Positions 16,881 through 24,656 of a DNA stretch of 24,656 nucleotides are shown in pieces; position 1 is the first letter of the stretch; each line of letters opens with the position of its first letter. Source of the stretch: PVC group bacterium (ex Bugula neritina AB1) (GTDB taxonomy: Bacteria > GCA-001730085); NCBI GenBank assembly GCA_001730085.1, contig MDLB01000085.1:1-24656 (forward strand). Direction: 5' to 3'. Both the position numbers and the translations under genes were made by a program. The notes under the pieces are model-generated. The model saw nothing but the letters and a program-made list of their open reading frames with translations, made no database searches and was not told where the DNA came from.

Positions 16881-16943
16881 CTTAGTTGGTAGAGTGTTTG
16901 ATCGATAATCAAATTGTCAGCAGTTCAAGTCTGCTTATGCTAA
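16871..16943 (+). tRNA. trnI(gau): tRNA-Ile (anticodon GAT)
   Basis: Perfect acceptor TAGCATA/TATGCTA, D stem ACTT/GAGT, perfect anticodon stem TTTGA/TCAAA, and perfect T stem AGCAG/CTGCT. The loop TCGATAA carries GAT, but position 33 is C instead of the nearly universal T. It overlaps the end of nad2 by 10 nt. Confidence 0.93.
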
Positions 16944-16957
16944 TAAAGTTGTGACGT

Positions 16958-17029
16958 TGGGATGTGACGTAGTGGTAGCGTATTTATTTTGGGAGTAAAA
17001 GGTCATAGGTTCAATTCCTATCATCCCGA
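16958..17029 (+). tRNA. trnP(ugg): tRNA-Pro (anticodon TGG)
   Basis: Acceptor TGGGATG/CATCCCG (first pair T-G), D stem ACGT/GCGT, anticodon stem TTTAT/GTAAA around TTTGGGA, and perfect T stem ATAGG/CCTAT. It follows tRNA-Ile after 14 nt and precedes nad6. Confidence 0.95.
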
Positions 17030-17051
17030 ATTTTAATTAATTTTTACAACA

Positions 17052-17705
17052 ATGGAACTTATTTTGTTTGTTACATTTTCTATAACAATAATTATTTCAA
17101 GCTTTTTTGTTATTTCAGTCTATAATACGGTACATTCAGCGTTTTTTCTTATCCTTAGCTTTTTTAATGGGTCTTGCTTGCTCTTGTTGTCCGGTTCGGA
17201 TTTTCTTGGATTTCTATTTATTATTATCTATGTTGGTGCTATTTCAGTTTTGTTTTTGTTTGTAATTATGATACTAAACCTTAACCAATTTGATTTTTCT
17301 CAAAAACATATGAAATTGGATTCTCCGTCTTATTTGTTTTACCTTTTTTTGTTTTCTTGTTGTTTCCTATCGTTCGTATATATAATTTTTATTATGTTGA
17401 CTTGGCCAGCTTACAACCACGCTATTCCTTCAACTTATTTGTTGAATTACATTCAAATTATTGATTCGATTAATAATGTAAACACATTTTCTCAAATTCT
17501 ATACACACATTATTTTTTTTATCTACTTCTTTCTGGTGTAATTCTTCTGGCAGCCATGGTAGGGTCTGTGTACCTTACCTTGAACAAGGTAAGCTTTTTT
17601 AAAAAAACTTCAAAATTTCAGCAGGCTCATAATCAAATCTCTCGAATATCATCAGCTTCAATTTCGCTAATTAAATATAAAAGATACCATGATTTATCAT
17701 GCTGA
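17052..17705 (+). CDS. nad6: NADH dehydrogenase subunit 6
   Basis: Membrane subunit of complex I, 217 residues. The signature GFLFIIIYVGAISVLFLFVIMIL (helix 3 region, about residues 56-78) is intact, and four or five membrane helices are visible. A basic C-terminal tail of about 35 residues follows the last helix. The gene ends in TGA and its last 17 nt overlap the start of rps7 in another frame. Confidence 0.97.
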   Translation: MELILFVTFSITIIISSFFVISVYNTVHSAFFLILSFFNGSCLLLLSGSDFLGFLFIIIYVGAISVLFLFVIMILNLNQFDFSQKHMKLDSPSYLFYLFLFSCCFLSFVYIIFIMLTWPAYNHAIPSTYLLNYIQIIDSINNVNTFSQILYTHYFFYLLLSGVILLAAMVGSVYLTLNKVSFFKKTSKFQQAHNQISRISSASISLIKYKRYHDLSC

Positions 17706-18078
17706 TATTCTTAATAAGTTTATAAAAACTCTTTTTAGAGATGGTAAGTACACAAAATCCTCAAAGACTTTCCATAAACTACTCTTTAGGCTTTATAAAC
17801 TTAAGCATAAAGATCCTAATTTTATTGTTATAACAGCTCTATTTAACATCTCTCCGTTGACGAAAATGTCTTCAAAAGAGAGGACAAACCATCTTCTTAA
17901 TGTTGAACAAAGCTTTTTTAGAGCTTTTCATTATTTGAATAACGTTAAAAAACAGAGTAAAATAAAAGGTAACTATAATAAAATACTTAGTGAAGAATTG
18001 ATAAAAGCTTATAGTAAGAGTAAACACGTTTTGTCTAATAATTTCTATCATGACGATAGCAAAACTTTAATTAATTAA
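17689..18078 (+). CDS. rps7: Ribosomal protein S7
   Basis: Component of the mitochondrial small ribosomal subunit that binds the 3' major domain of its rRNA. 129 residues, shorter than the bacterial protein (about 155). The N-terminal FIKTLFRDGKYTKSSKTFHKLLF region matches S7 (residues 11-33), followed by a reduced core and basic C-terminal helices. It overlaps nad6 by 17 nt and is followed by rps12 after 3 nt, so the order is the reverse of the bacterial rps12-rps7 pair. Identification rests on the N-terminal block plus the neighbour. Confidence 0.88.
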   Translation: MIYHADILNKFIKTLFRDGKYTKSSKTFHKLLFRLYKLKHKDPNFIVITALFNISPLTKMSSKERTNHLLNVEQSFFRAFHYLNNVKKQSKIKGNYNKILSEELIKAYSKSKHVLSNNFYHDDSKTLIN

Positions 18079-18081
18079 TTT

Positions 18082-18447
18082 ATGACAATTAACCAACTTA
18101 TAAAAAATCCTAGGATCAAGAAGTCTACATCTCAAAAAAATCGTATACTAGATTTTAAGCCCTTTATAAAAGGTCAATGCTTGAAAGTTTTTACTATATC
18201 CCCACGTAAACCTAACTCAGCTGTTCGAAAAGTAGCTAGGGTTTTGCTTTCTAATAGAAAGATTGTTTCAGTTTACATTCCAGGTGAAGGTCATAACCTA
18301 ATAGAACATTCATCTGTTCTTATTCGTGGAGGAAGAGTAAAGGATCTTCCAGCCATCTATTTTAAAGTCGTCAGAGGTGTTTTTGATTGCTCTGGCGTTA
18401 ATAAAAGAAAGAATTCCCGTTCTAAATACGGTTCTAAAAAAGATTAA
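18082..18447 (+). CDS. rps12: Ribosomal protein S12
   Basis: Decoding-centre protein of the small ribosomal subunit, 121 residues. The core is strongly conserved: [36 protein letters not shown], then [20 protein letters not shown]. The N-terminus is divergent but of normal length. The ATG at 18082 comes 3 nt after the rps7 stop. From 18448 to 18503 there is only an AT-rich spacer. Confidence 0.98.
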   Translation: MTINQLIKNPRIKKSTSQKNRILDFKPFIKGQCLKVFTISPRKPNSAVRKVARVLLSNRKIVSVYIPGEGHNLIEHSSVLIRGGRVKDLPAIYFKVVRGVFDCSGVNKRKNSRSKYGSKKD

Positions 18448-18503
18448 ATTTTATATCGTACAAGTTTTATTAGCTTTGCTTAACTTAAAATAAAAATAAT
18501 TAA

Positions 18504-19724
18504 ATGAAACGTCATTCTATAAATTGTCAAGAACTTAAATCTTTTTCTCTGAATTTTGGACCTCAGCACCCCGCAGCACATGGAGTACTCCGGTTGATTT
18601 TGAATCTAAAAGGAGAAACTATTAAAAAAGCTGATTCCCATATTGGGTTGCTTCATAGAGGTACTGAAAAGCTAATTGAATATAAAACTTATTCTCAAGC
18701 GTTGCCATATTTTGATCGATTGGATTATGTATCTATAATATCTCAGGAGCACACTTACACAATAGCTGTTGAATATCTATGTGGAATTCAAGTACCCGTT
18801 CGAGCAATATATATTCGAGTTATTTTTCTTGAAATTACACGCATTCTGAATCACCTATTGTTCGTCTGTTGCCACGCCCTTGACGTAGGAGCTATAACAC
18901 CTTATTTTTGGGGATTCGATGAGCGAGAAAAACTACTAGAATTTTATGAGCGCGTTTCTGGTGCTCGAATACACGCTTCTTATATCCGTCCTTCTGGTGT
19001 TTCTCAAGACATTCCGCTTGGATTGATTAATGATATCTATACTTTTTGTATATCCTTTATTCATCGTCTGGATGAAATTGAAGAGCTACTGACATCCAAT
19101 AAAATTTGGAAAGGTAGGCTAGTTAATGTTGGTGTTGTTTCTAATAAATGTGCTCTAGATTTGGGATTTAGTGGCGTAATACTGCGTGGATCCGGTATAC
19201 CTTGGGATTTGCGTAAAGTTTTTAACTATGAGATCTATAGTAACGTAAATTTTTCCATTCCGGTAGGTTCAAATGGTGATTGTTATGATAGATATCTTAT
19301 CCGAATATATGAAATGCGGGAATCTATTAACATTATTCTGCAGTGTATTAATCAAATTCCTTCTGGGCCAGTTAAGTCCTCTTCTAAATTTACGAACCCA
19401 AGTAGATTTCATATTAAATCTTCTATAGAAAGTGTTATCCAGCACTTTAAGTACTTTTCAGATGGTTTTTGTGTACCTAGTGGTAGCGTTTATATTTCTA
19501 CAGAAGCTCCTAAAGGGGAGTTCGGTCTTTATCTTGTTTCTGACGGATCAAATAAACCGTATCGATGTAAAATCAAAGCCCCAGGTTTTTCACACCTTCA
19601 GAGTTTGGATTTTATGTCTAACGGTCATAAGCTAGCAGATATTGTCACGATTATTGGGTCTCAAGATATTGTTTTTGGTGAAGTAGATAGGTTATGCCCT
19701 TTTTTAACTTGGAGGAGTGACTGA
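18504..19724 (+). CDS. nad7: NADH dehydrogenase subunit 7
   Basis: Matrix-arm subunit of complex I lining the quinone site (NuoD/49-kDa family), 406 residues. Conserved blocks are [67 protein letters not shown] and KAPGFSHLQ. Homologues normally end at VFGEVDR; here ten extra residues follow before TGA. The extension enters tRNA-Ser by 14 nt, so the tail is probably a by-product of a missing nearby stop. Confidence 0.98.
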   Translation: MKRHSINCQELKSFSLNFGPQHPAAHGVLRLILNLKGETIKKADSHIGLLHRGTEKLIEYKTYSQALPYFDRLDYVSIISQEHTYTIAVEYLCGIQVPVRAIYIRVIFLEITRILNHLLFVCCHALDVGAITPYFWGFDEREKLLEFYERVSGARIHASYIRPSGVSQDIPLGLINDIYTFCISFIHRLDEIEELLTSNKIWKGRLVNVGVVSNKCALDLGFSGVILRGSGIPWDLRKVFNYEIYSNVNFSIPVGSNGDCYDRYLIRIYEMRESINIILQCINQIPSGPVKSSSKFTNPSRFHIKSSIESVIQHFKYFSDGFCVPSGSVYISTEAPKGEFGLYLVSDGSNKPYRCKIKAPGFSHLQSLDFMSNGHKLADIVTIIGSQDIVFGEVDRLCPFLTWRSD

Positions 19725-19800
19725 GTGGTTTAAAGTGGTTGTTTGCTAAACAATAATATTATAAAACATAATATCGGAGGTTCAAATCCTTCTTCCTCTA
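19711..19800 (+). tRNA. trnS(gcu): tRNA-Ser (anticodon GCT)
   Basis: A 90-nt class II tRNA: acceptor GGAGGAG/TTCCTCT with G-T pairs, anticodon stem GTTGT/ACAAT around TTGCTAA, a long AT-rich variable arm with an internal ATATT/AATAT helix, and T arm GGAGG-TTCAAAT-CCTTC. It overlaps nad7 by 14 nt. Confidence 0.95.
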
Positions 19801-19808
19801 TATTTATA

Positions 19809-19883
19809 TGGGATGTAGCTTAATTTAGGTAAAGCGTTAGTTTTTGGAGCTAATCCTCGTAGGTTCGAAACCTTCCATCCTAT
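19809..19883 (+). tRNA. trnQ(uug): tRNA-Gln (anticodon TTG)
   Basis: Acceptor TGGGATG/CATCCTA, D stem GCTT/AAGC, anticodon stem TTAGT/GCTAA around TTTTGGA, and T arm GTAGG-TTCGAAA-CCTTC with one T-T mismatch. Confidence 0.93.
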
Positions 19884-19889
19884 TTTGAC

Positions 19890-19963
19890 GGTAGCTGTTG
19901 TATAATTGGTTAATACATTTGTCTGTGGAGCAACTGTTGTAGGTTCAAGTCCTTCCAGCTACC
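19890..19963 (+). tRNA. trnH(gug): tRNA-His (anticodon GTG)
   Basis: Acceptor GTAGCTG/CAGCTAC preceded by an encoded G at position -1 that pairs with C73, the identity mark of tRNA-His. D stem GTAT/ATAC; anticodon loop CTGTGGA; T stem GTAGG/CCTTC shows the same T-T mismatch as the neighbouring tRNA-Gln. Confidence 0.95.
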
Positions 19964-19981
19964 CGAAGTTTTAATTTAATA

Positions 19982-20395
19982 TTGAGTTTTTTTTCATATT
20001 CTAAATTGTTTTCTAGTTTGAATTCTCACATTATAAATAAACGTATGTATTTTAGCATACCCTATAATAGAGCTTATTTGAATTTTTTTAATTCTATGTA
20101 TATATGTGGTTATGTTGATTATGTTTATATTTCAGGTAATAGACTTTTTATTAAGCTAAGATTTAAAAATGGTTATCCCGTTATGAAAAAAATTAGTTTT
20201 TTTTCAAAAAGTGGTCAACTATTGCACCTTTCGCATAAGCGTTTGTTTGGTATTTATTCACAGAATAACATTACACCTTTGTTTTTGTCGTCTAAATTTG
20301 ATTACTTGAATTCAGATTCACTTATAAAAAAAATACGTTCTGGTGGTATTGCGTTTGTTATAATTACTATTTTATCAAATAAAAATGATTTATAA
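19982..20395 (+). CDS. rps8: Ribosomal protein S8
   Basis: Small-subunit ribosomal protein, 137 residues. The C-terminal S8 features are recognisable: KKISFFSKSGQLLHLSHKRL, then a Gly-rich RSGGIAFVIIT end. The first ATG (20045) would remove about 21 residues that form the N-terminal helix of S8. A non-ATG start (TTG at 19982 or ATA at 19979) is therefore more likely. The gene opens the rps8-rpl6-rps2-rps4 block and overlaps rpl6 by 11 nt. The order rps8-rpl6 is inherited from the bacterial spc operon. Confidence 0.87.
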   Translation: MSFFSYSKLFSSLNSHIINKRMYFSIPYNRAYLNFFNSMYICGYVDYVYISGNRLFIKLRFKNGYPVMKKISFFSKSGQLLHLSHKRLFGIYSQNNITPLFLSSKFDYLNSDSLIKKIRSGGIAFVIITILSNKNDL

Positions 20396-20921
20396 TTTTT
20401 CACATAAAGGTGATGATTTTATAAAAATCATACCGTATAAGATTTCAACTCAATACTCAACGAGTTTTAATATATTTATACTTAAAACCCGTGTCTCAGT
20501 TAACCATTCAAAGTGTATTTTTTATATAGTTAATAACTCAAATAACTTCATTGTTTTTGTTCCAAAAAAAATTGAGTCAATTAACTCGGTTCAAACATTT
20601 TACAAAACTCTTCTTTATAACTTTATTAAGTTTAAAAGAATTAAAGCATCTAAGATATTCTCTGCTAAATTTATAATTCAAGGCTTGGGGCTAAGCATTT
20701 CTCTTATAAATAAGATGTTTATGAAGATTTCTATCAACACTTCATTTTCTTTCTTTATTTTTATTCCCTCATCAACTTATGTAAAATCATTTAACATGAA
20801 CAAGGGAGTACTTATTCAAAGCTCGAACAAACATGCTATTGAAGAGTTGTCGAAAAAGATCATAATTCTGTATAAATTTTCTATTTATAACTCAAAAGGT
20901 ATTATTTATCAAAATTTGTAA
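20385..20921 (+). CDS. rpl6: Ribosomal protein L6
   Basis: Large-subunit ribosomal protein, 178 residues, near the bacterial length. Divergent, but the position directly after rps8 and the C-terminal S-N-K-HAIEELSKKI segment (residues about 147-158) fit L6. Central KFIIQGLGLSISL resembles the RLELVGVGYRA region of L6. It overlaps rps8 by 11 nt and shares its stop with the next start (TAATG). Confidence 0.85.
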   Translation: MIYNFSHKGDDFIKIIPYKISTQYSTSFNIFILKTRVSVNHSKCIFYIVNNSNNFIVFVPKKIESINSVQTFYKTLLYNFIKFKRIKASKIFSAKFIIQGLGLSISLINKMFMKISINTSFSFFIFIPSSTYVKSFNMNKGVLIQSSNKHAIEELSKKIIILYKFSIYNSKGIIYQNL

Positions 20922-21556
20922 TGACTTCCTATAAAAAAATATTGCTTTTTTTTATAAACTTGAACGCTCATCGAACTTCTTATTATAACAAAAAAATCAC
21001 ATCAGACTATTTGTTTACCCGTCGAAATAATAAGACAACCCTTAATATAAATAAAATAATTAACACAGTTTTTTTGTCACTAAGGTTGGCAAATCATCTA
21101 ACAAGTATTCAAAATAAAAAAATTCTTATTTTCGGAAATTCAAATGTAAGTAAATATTTTTCTTTGTACATGATAATAGGTGAGAAGAACGTGCAACCAA
21201 ACGTTTTTTTTCTTAGATCCTGGATTCACGGTATAATTAGTAATTGGAATTATTTGAATCAAACAACTCAGCTATACAATCTTAAACGGCATTCTGTTTT
21301 TTTTAGAAGCTCTAAAAAGCTTAGATTTTTTAATATTTTCTTCGGCTTTTTTAAAAAAGAAAAGCCTTCACTAGTTATTGTGTTCCCGAGTACTAAGATG
21401 TGGTCTGTGACCCGAGAATGTGTTGATAATAACATTCCAGTCATCTCAATTAGCGATTCTTTTTCGAACTTGTCTTCATACAATATTGTTACAGGCTATA
21501 AAAATTTTATTATTGAAATTCTTTTCCTACAACTTTTCCTATCTTTTATAAAGTAA
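20921..21556 (+). CDS. rps2: Ribosomal protein S2
   Basis: Small-subunit ribosomal protein, 211 residues. S2 features: an N-terminal NLNAHRTSYYN segment (in place of GAHFGH...W), a long helix INTVFLSLRLAN, GVRTSWIHG-like LRSWIHGIISN, and the Rossmann-like end PSLVIVFPST then DNNIPVISISDSFS. Its ATG overlaps the rpl6 stop by one base and rps4 begins 2 nt after its stop. Rather diverged, but the block order supports it. Confidence 0.9.
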   Translation: MTSYKKILLFFINLNAHRTSYYNKKITSDYLFTRRNNKTTLNINKIINTVFLSLRLANHLTSIQNKKILIFGNSNVSKYFSLYMIIGEKNVQPNVFFLRSWIHGIISNWNYLNQTTQLYNLKRHSVFFRSSKKLRFFNIFFGFFKKEKPSLVIVFPSTKMWSVTRECVDNNIPVISISDSFSNLSSYNIVTGYKNFIIEILFLQLFLSFIK

Positions 21557-21558
21557 AT

Positions 21559-22179
21559 ATGTTTAAAGTTTTTAAAAAATTTAATGAAAATTTCATAAAC
21601 AATCCTCGTTTTACTTCTAAAGTTATATCTAATTGCCATAAATCTAAATGGAATAAACTTAAGTTGACTATAAGTTCTAAATCAACAGCTAACGCTATAG
21701 AAGACGTAATGAATATTAGTAATTTTTACAGTCAACATAGGCTAAACGAAAAACAAAATAAAATTTTGTTTGGTAACACAATAAACAATCCTAAAAAAAT
21801 GCATTCAAACCTTAGCTTTAGTTTGGTTTGCTCTAGATTTGTACGGACAAGCTTGGAATCAGCTTTCTTTATTAGAATAGGTTATGTAAGTGTCAACGAT
21901 AGACAAGTTTTTAATAAATCTTTCAAATTGCTTGAGGGAGATAAAGTTTCATTTAAGAGTTCTAACACGAGTAACAATTGGTACAATAGTTATTTTTTTA
22001 CAAAGCATAAAGCATATACAGTATATTCAGAATTCAACCCAAGGTACGAAATCAGTTTTACATGTAAATTTTTTATTTTTTGCTATTTAATTTTTATAAC
22101 ATCTAGCTCAATGGTAGAGCACTCCTCTTACACGGGAGACGTTATCAGTTCAAATCTGATGGTGTTAATGTTATTTTAA
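21559..22179 (+). CDS. rps4: Ribosomal protein S4
   Basis: Primary rRNA-binding protein of the small subunit, 206 residues as read. The S4 RNA-binding domain is clear in the second half: SLVCSRFVRTSLESAFFIR, then GYVSVNDRQVF and LLEGDKVSF. The reading frame has no stop before tRNA-Val and runs through the whole tRNA to a TAA at 22177-22179. The last 27 or so residues are therefore tRNA-encoded and unlike normal S4. Either message and tRNA cannot both be cut from one transcript, or the stop arises in another way. The N-terminus is shortened relative to bacterial S4. Confidence 0.88.
   Translation: MFKVFKKFNENFINNPRFTSKVISNCHKSKWNKLKLTISSKSTANAIEDVMNISNFYSQHRLNEKQNKILFGNTINNPKKMHSNLSFSLVCSRFVRTSLESAFFIRIGYVSVNDRQVFNKSFKLLEGDKVSFKSSNTSNNWYNSYFFTKHKAYTVYSEFNPRYEISFTCKFFIFCYLIFITSSSMVEHSSYTGDVISSNLMVLMLF
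22097..22168 (+). tRNA. trnV(uac): tRNA-Val (anticodon TAC)
   Basis: Acceptor TAACATC/GGTGTTA, D stem GCTC/GAGC, perfect anticodon stem CTCCT/GGGAG (one T-G pair) around CTTACAC, and perfect T stem ATCAG/CTGAT. It lies wholly inside the 3' end of the rps4 reading frame on the same strand. Confidence 0.96.
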
Positions 22180-22217
22180 GAAAAATTTTAACCACATATA
22201 CATAACAAAAAGTTTTG

Positions 22218-22290
22218 GAGAAAGTCGCTTAATTTGGTAGAGCGTAAGTTTCCAAAACTTAAGTTGAAAGTTCAAATCTTTCCTTTCTCG
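22218..22290 (+). tRNA. trnW(cca): tRNA-Trp (anticodon CCA)
   Basis: Perfect acceptor GAGAAAG/CTTTCTC, D stem GCTT/GAGC, perfect anticodon stem TAAGT/ACTTA around TTCCAAA, and perfect T stem GAAAG/CTTTC. The CCA anticodon reads TGG only, which agrees with TGA acting as stop in this genome. Confidence 0.97.
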
Positions 22291-22320
22291 ATATAACAAC
22301 TTTGTATAAATTATATTTAA

Positions 22321-23799
<1,479 letters not shown>

Positions 23800-23903
23800 A
23801 TTTATTTGCGCCCTGCCATATTAATATTTATCAAATTGATTTTAACCTTTGTTTTTATCTAATTAAAAGAAGGTATTATAAAAACTCAGGGCTAAACACC
23901 CTA

Positions 23904-23945
23904 AGTTTAATTTAAATTTTAATTAATTAAAATTTAAATTAAACT
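23904..23945. repeat. 42-bp perfect palindrome between convergent genes
   Basis: The arm 23904-23924 (agtttaatttaaattttaat plus t) is exactly the reverse complement of 23925-23945, with no spacer. It contains only A/T apart from the terminal g and c. It contains the rps10 stop codon at its centre (23923-23925, minus strand). Smaller perfect palindromes follow at 23961-23974 (taaacttaagttta). On either strand's RNA it would fold into a 3'-end hairpin, so a shared 3'-processing or stability element for cox1 and rps10 is plausible. Replication origin or hairpin insertion are alternatives. Confidence 0.9.
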
Positions 23946-24306
23946 TTGAACACTTAAGCTTAAACTTAAGTTTAGAAGAGTATGACAACTTAAAAAAATA
24001 AAAGATAACCACATCTCCTATAAATTTAAACAAATCTGATTGATTCGAAAAATATGGTGAAACATAAAGTATTTTATGCGGCTCTACCATAACAAATTTT
24101 TCTTTAGATTTTTTAAAAACATGATGTGATTTTACAAGAGAAAGCTTCTTAAAAGAAGTAATACTATTCTTTATAAAAAGAATAGTATTTACGTTTGTCA
24201 TATTTTTCGATATAAATTCCGTATTATAGTTACAACTAATTTCTATAGAAAAAAAGACCTGCTTAGATTTAAACTTTTGTGAAAAATTATTAACGTTAGT
24301 TACCAT
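23923..24306 (-). CDS. rps10: Ribosomal protein S10
   Basis: Small-subunit ribosomal protein, 127 residues, minus strand. The diagnostic S10 segment is present at about residues 52-82: KKLSLVKSHHVFKKSKEKFV followed by MVEPHKILYV, which matches the LRSPHVxKKSREQFE...HKRLI pattern of bacterial S10. The ends are divergent: the N-terminus lacks an obvious S10 start and the basic C-terminal tail runs into the 42-bp palindrome. Two perfect hairpins lie within the coding region (24145-24158 and 24160-24189). The gene lies downstream of rns on the same strand, 170 nt away; I see nothing recognisable in that spacer. Confidence 0.8.
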   Translation of the reverse strand: MVTNVNNFSQKFKSKQVFFSIEISCNYNTEFISKNMTNVNTILFIKNSITSFKKLSLVKSHHVFKKSKEKFVMVEPHKILYVSPYFSNQSDLFKFIGDVVIFYFFKLSYSSKLKFKLKCSKFNLNFN

Positions 24307-24474
24307 TTAGAGATTAATTTATTTTTATTTGTAATCGTTTTTTATATGATTTTTCCCGTTGTTACTACAGTATCTTCATATTTTTAAATATATAAAAGTT
24401 CGAAATGTTTTTTTAATCTTTGATATTACCTATAAAAAAGTAAACTTATAATATAAATCCATATAATTAAATAA

Positions 24475-24656
24475 AATTTCAGCCACAAGTTCACTTACGG
24501 CTACCTTGTTACGACTTCAGCTCAGTTAATTGTTAAAAAATAAAGCTTTATAAAAAGACCTGTCAAATTTAACAATATTCCGAACTGTGACGGGCGGTAT
24601 GTACAAAGCTAAGGGAAAATTTCACCGTAACGTTCTTATTAACGATTACTAACAAT
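24475..24656 (-). rRNA. rns: Small-subunit rRNA, 3' end, partial
   Basis: Read on the minus strand, the window edge enters the decoding region: gtacataccgcccgtcac is visible (about 24585-24603), followed by a shortened helix 44. Then gtcgtaacaaggtagccgta and the helix 45 hairpin close to gtggct (ending at about 24481). The exact 3' terminus is uncertain by several bases; no anti-Shine-Dalgarno tail is seen. The rest of the gene lies to the right of the window. Confidence 0.95.

Noticed and set aside
18504-19724. TGA read as tryptophan
   Set aside because: The tRNA-Trp anticodon is CCA, conserved Trp positions use TGG, and several genes end at TGA.
24307-24474. tRNA or small gene between rps10 and rns
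   Set aside because: On both strands I found only AT-rich sequence, no cloverleaf and no frame longer than about ten codons.

Overview
This window is mitochondrial DNA from a protist, most likely a stramenopile. It is AT-rich, intron-free and tightly packed, with respiratory-chain genes, mitochondrial-type ribosomal protein genes, tRNAs and the 3' end of a small-subunit rRNA. The block rps8-rpl6-rps2-rps4 and a nad11 that stops after its N-terminal iron-sulfur domain are, from what I know of the group, typical of stramenopile mtDNA. The lineage within stramenopiles cannot be fixed from this window. The standard genetic code fits: the tRNA-Trp has anticodon CCA, and orf556, nad6 and nad7 end in TGA. 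Every gene reads on the + strand until rps10 and rns at the right end, which face the other way.

Region 1 (1-836) is non-coding: a 104-bp repeat at the left edge, an array of a 77-bp repeat, and a small hairpin. Region 2 (837-9145) is the unusual part: an unidentified 556-residue ORF, tRNA-Leu, then five paralogous ORFs of 397-399 codons (2642-9078). These are interspersed with two near-identical 83-nt tRNA-like genes and a decayed fragment of one paralogue, a visible trace of segmental duplication, and end against tRNA-Asn. I recognise no function for this family.

Region 3 (9181-18447) is the respiratory core: cox2, a 47-codon TatA-like ORF, nad4, nad11 (N-terminal part), nad1, nad4L, nad9, cob, tRNA-Met, nad2, tRNA-Ile, tRNA-Pro, nad6, rps7, rps12. 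Several neighbours overlap (nad1/nad4L, nad4L/nad9, nad6/rps7), suggesting long polycistronic transcripts cut at tRNAs.

Region 4 (18504-24656) holds nad7, tRNAs Ser, Gln and His, the rps8-rpl6-rps2-rps4 cluster with tRNA-Val inside the rps4 3' end, tRNA-Trp and cox1. A 42-bp perfect palindrome then separates cox1 from convergent rps10 and rns. Genes expected elsewhere on the molecule (cox3, atp genes, nad3, nad5, rnl, other ribosomal proteins) are not in this window.
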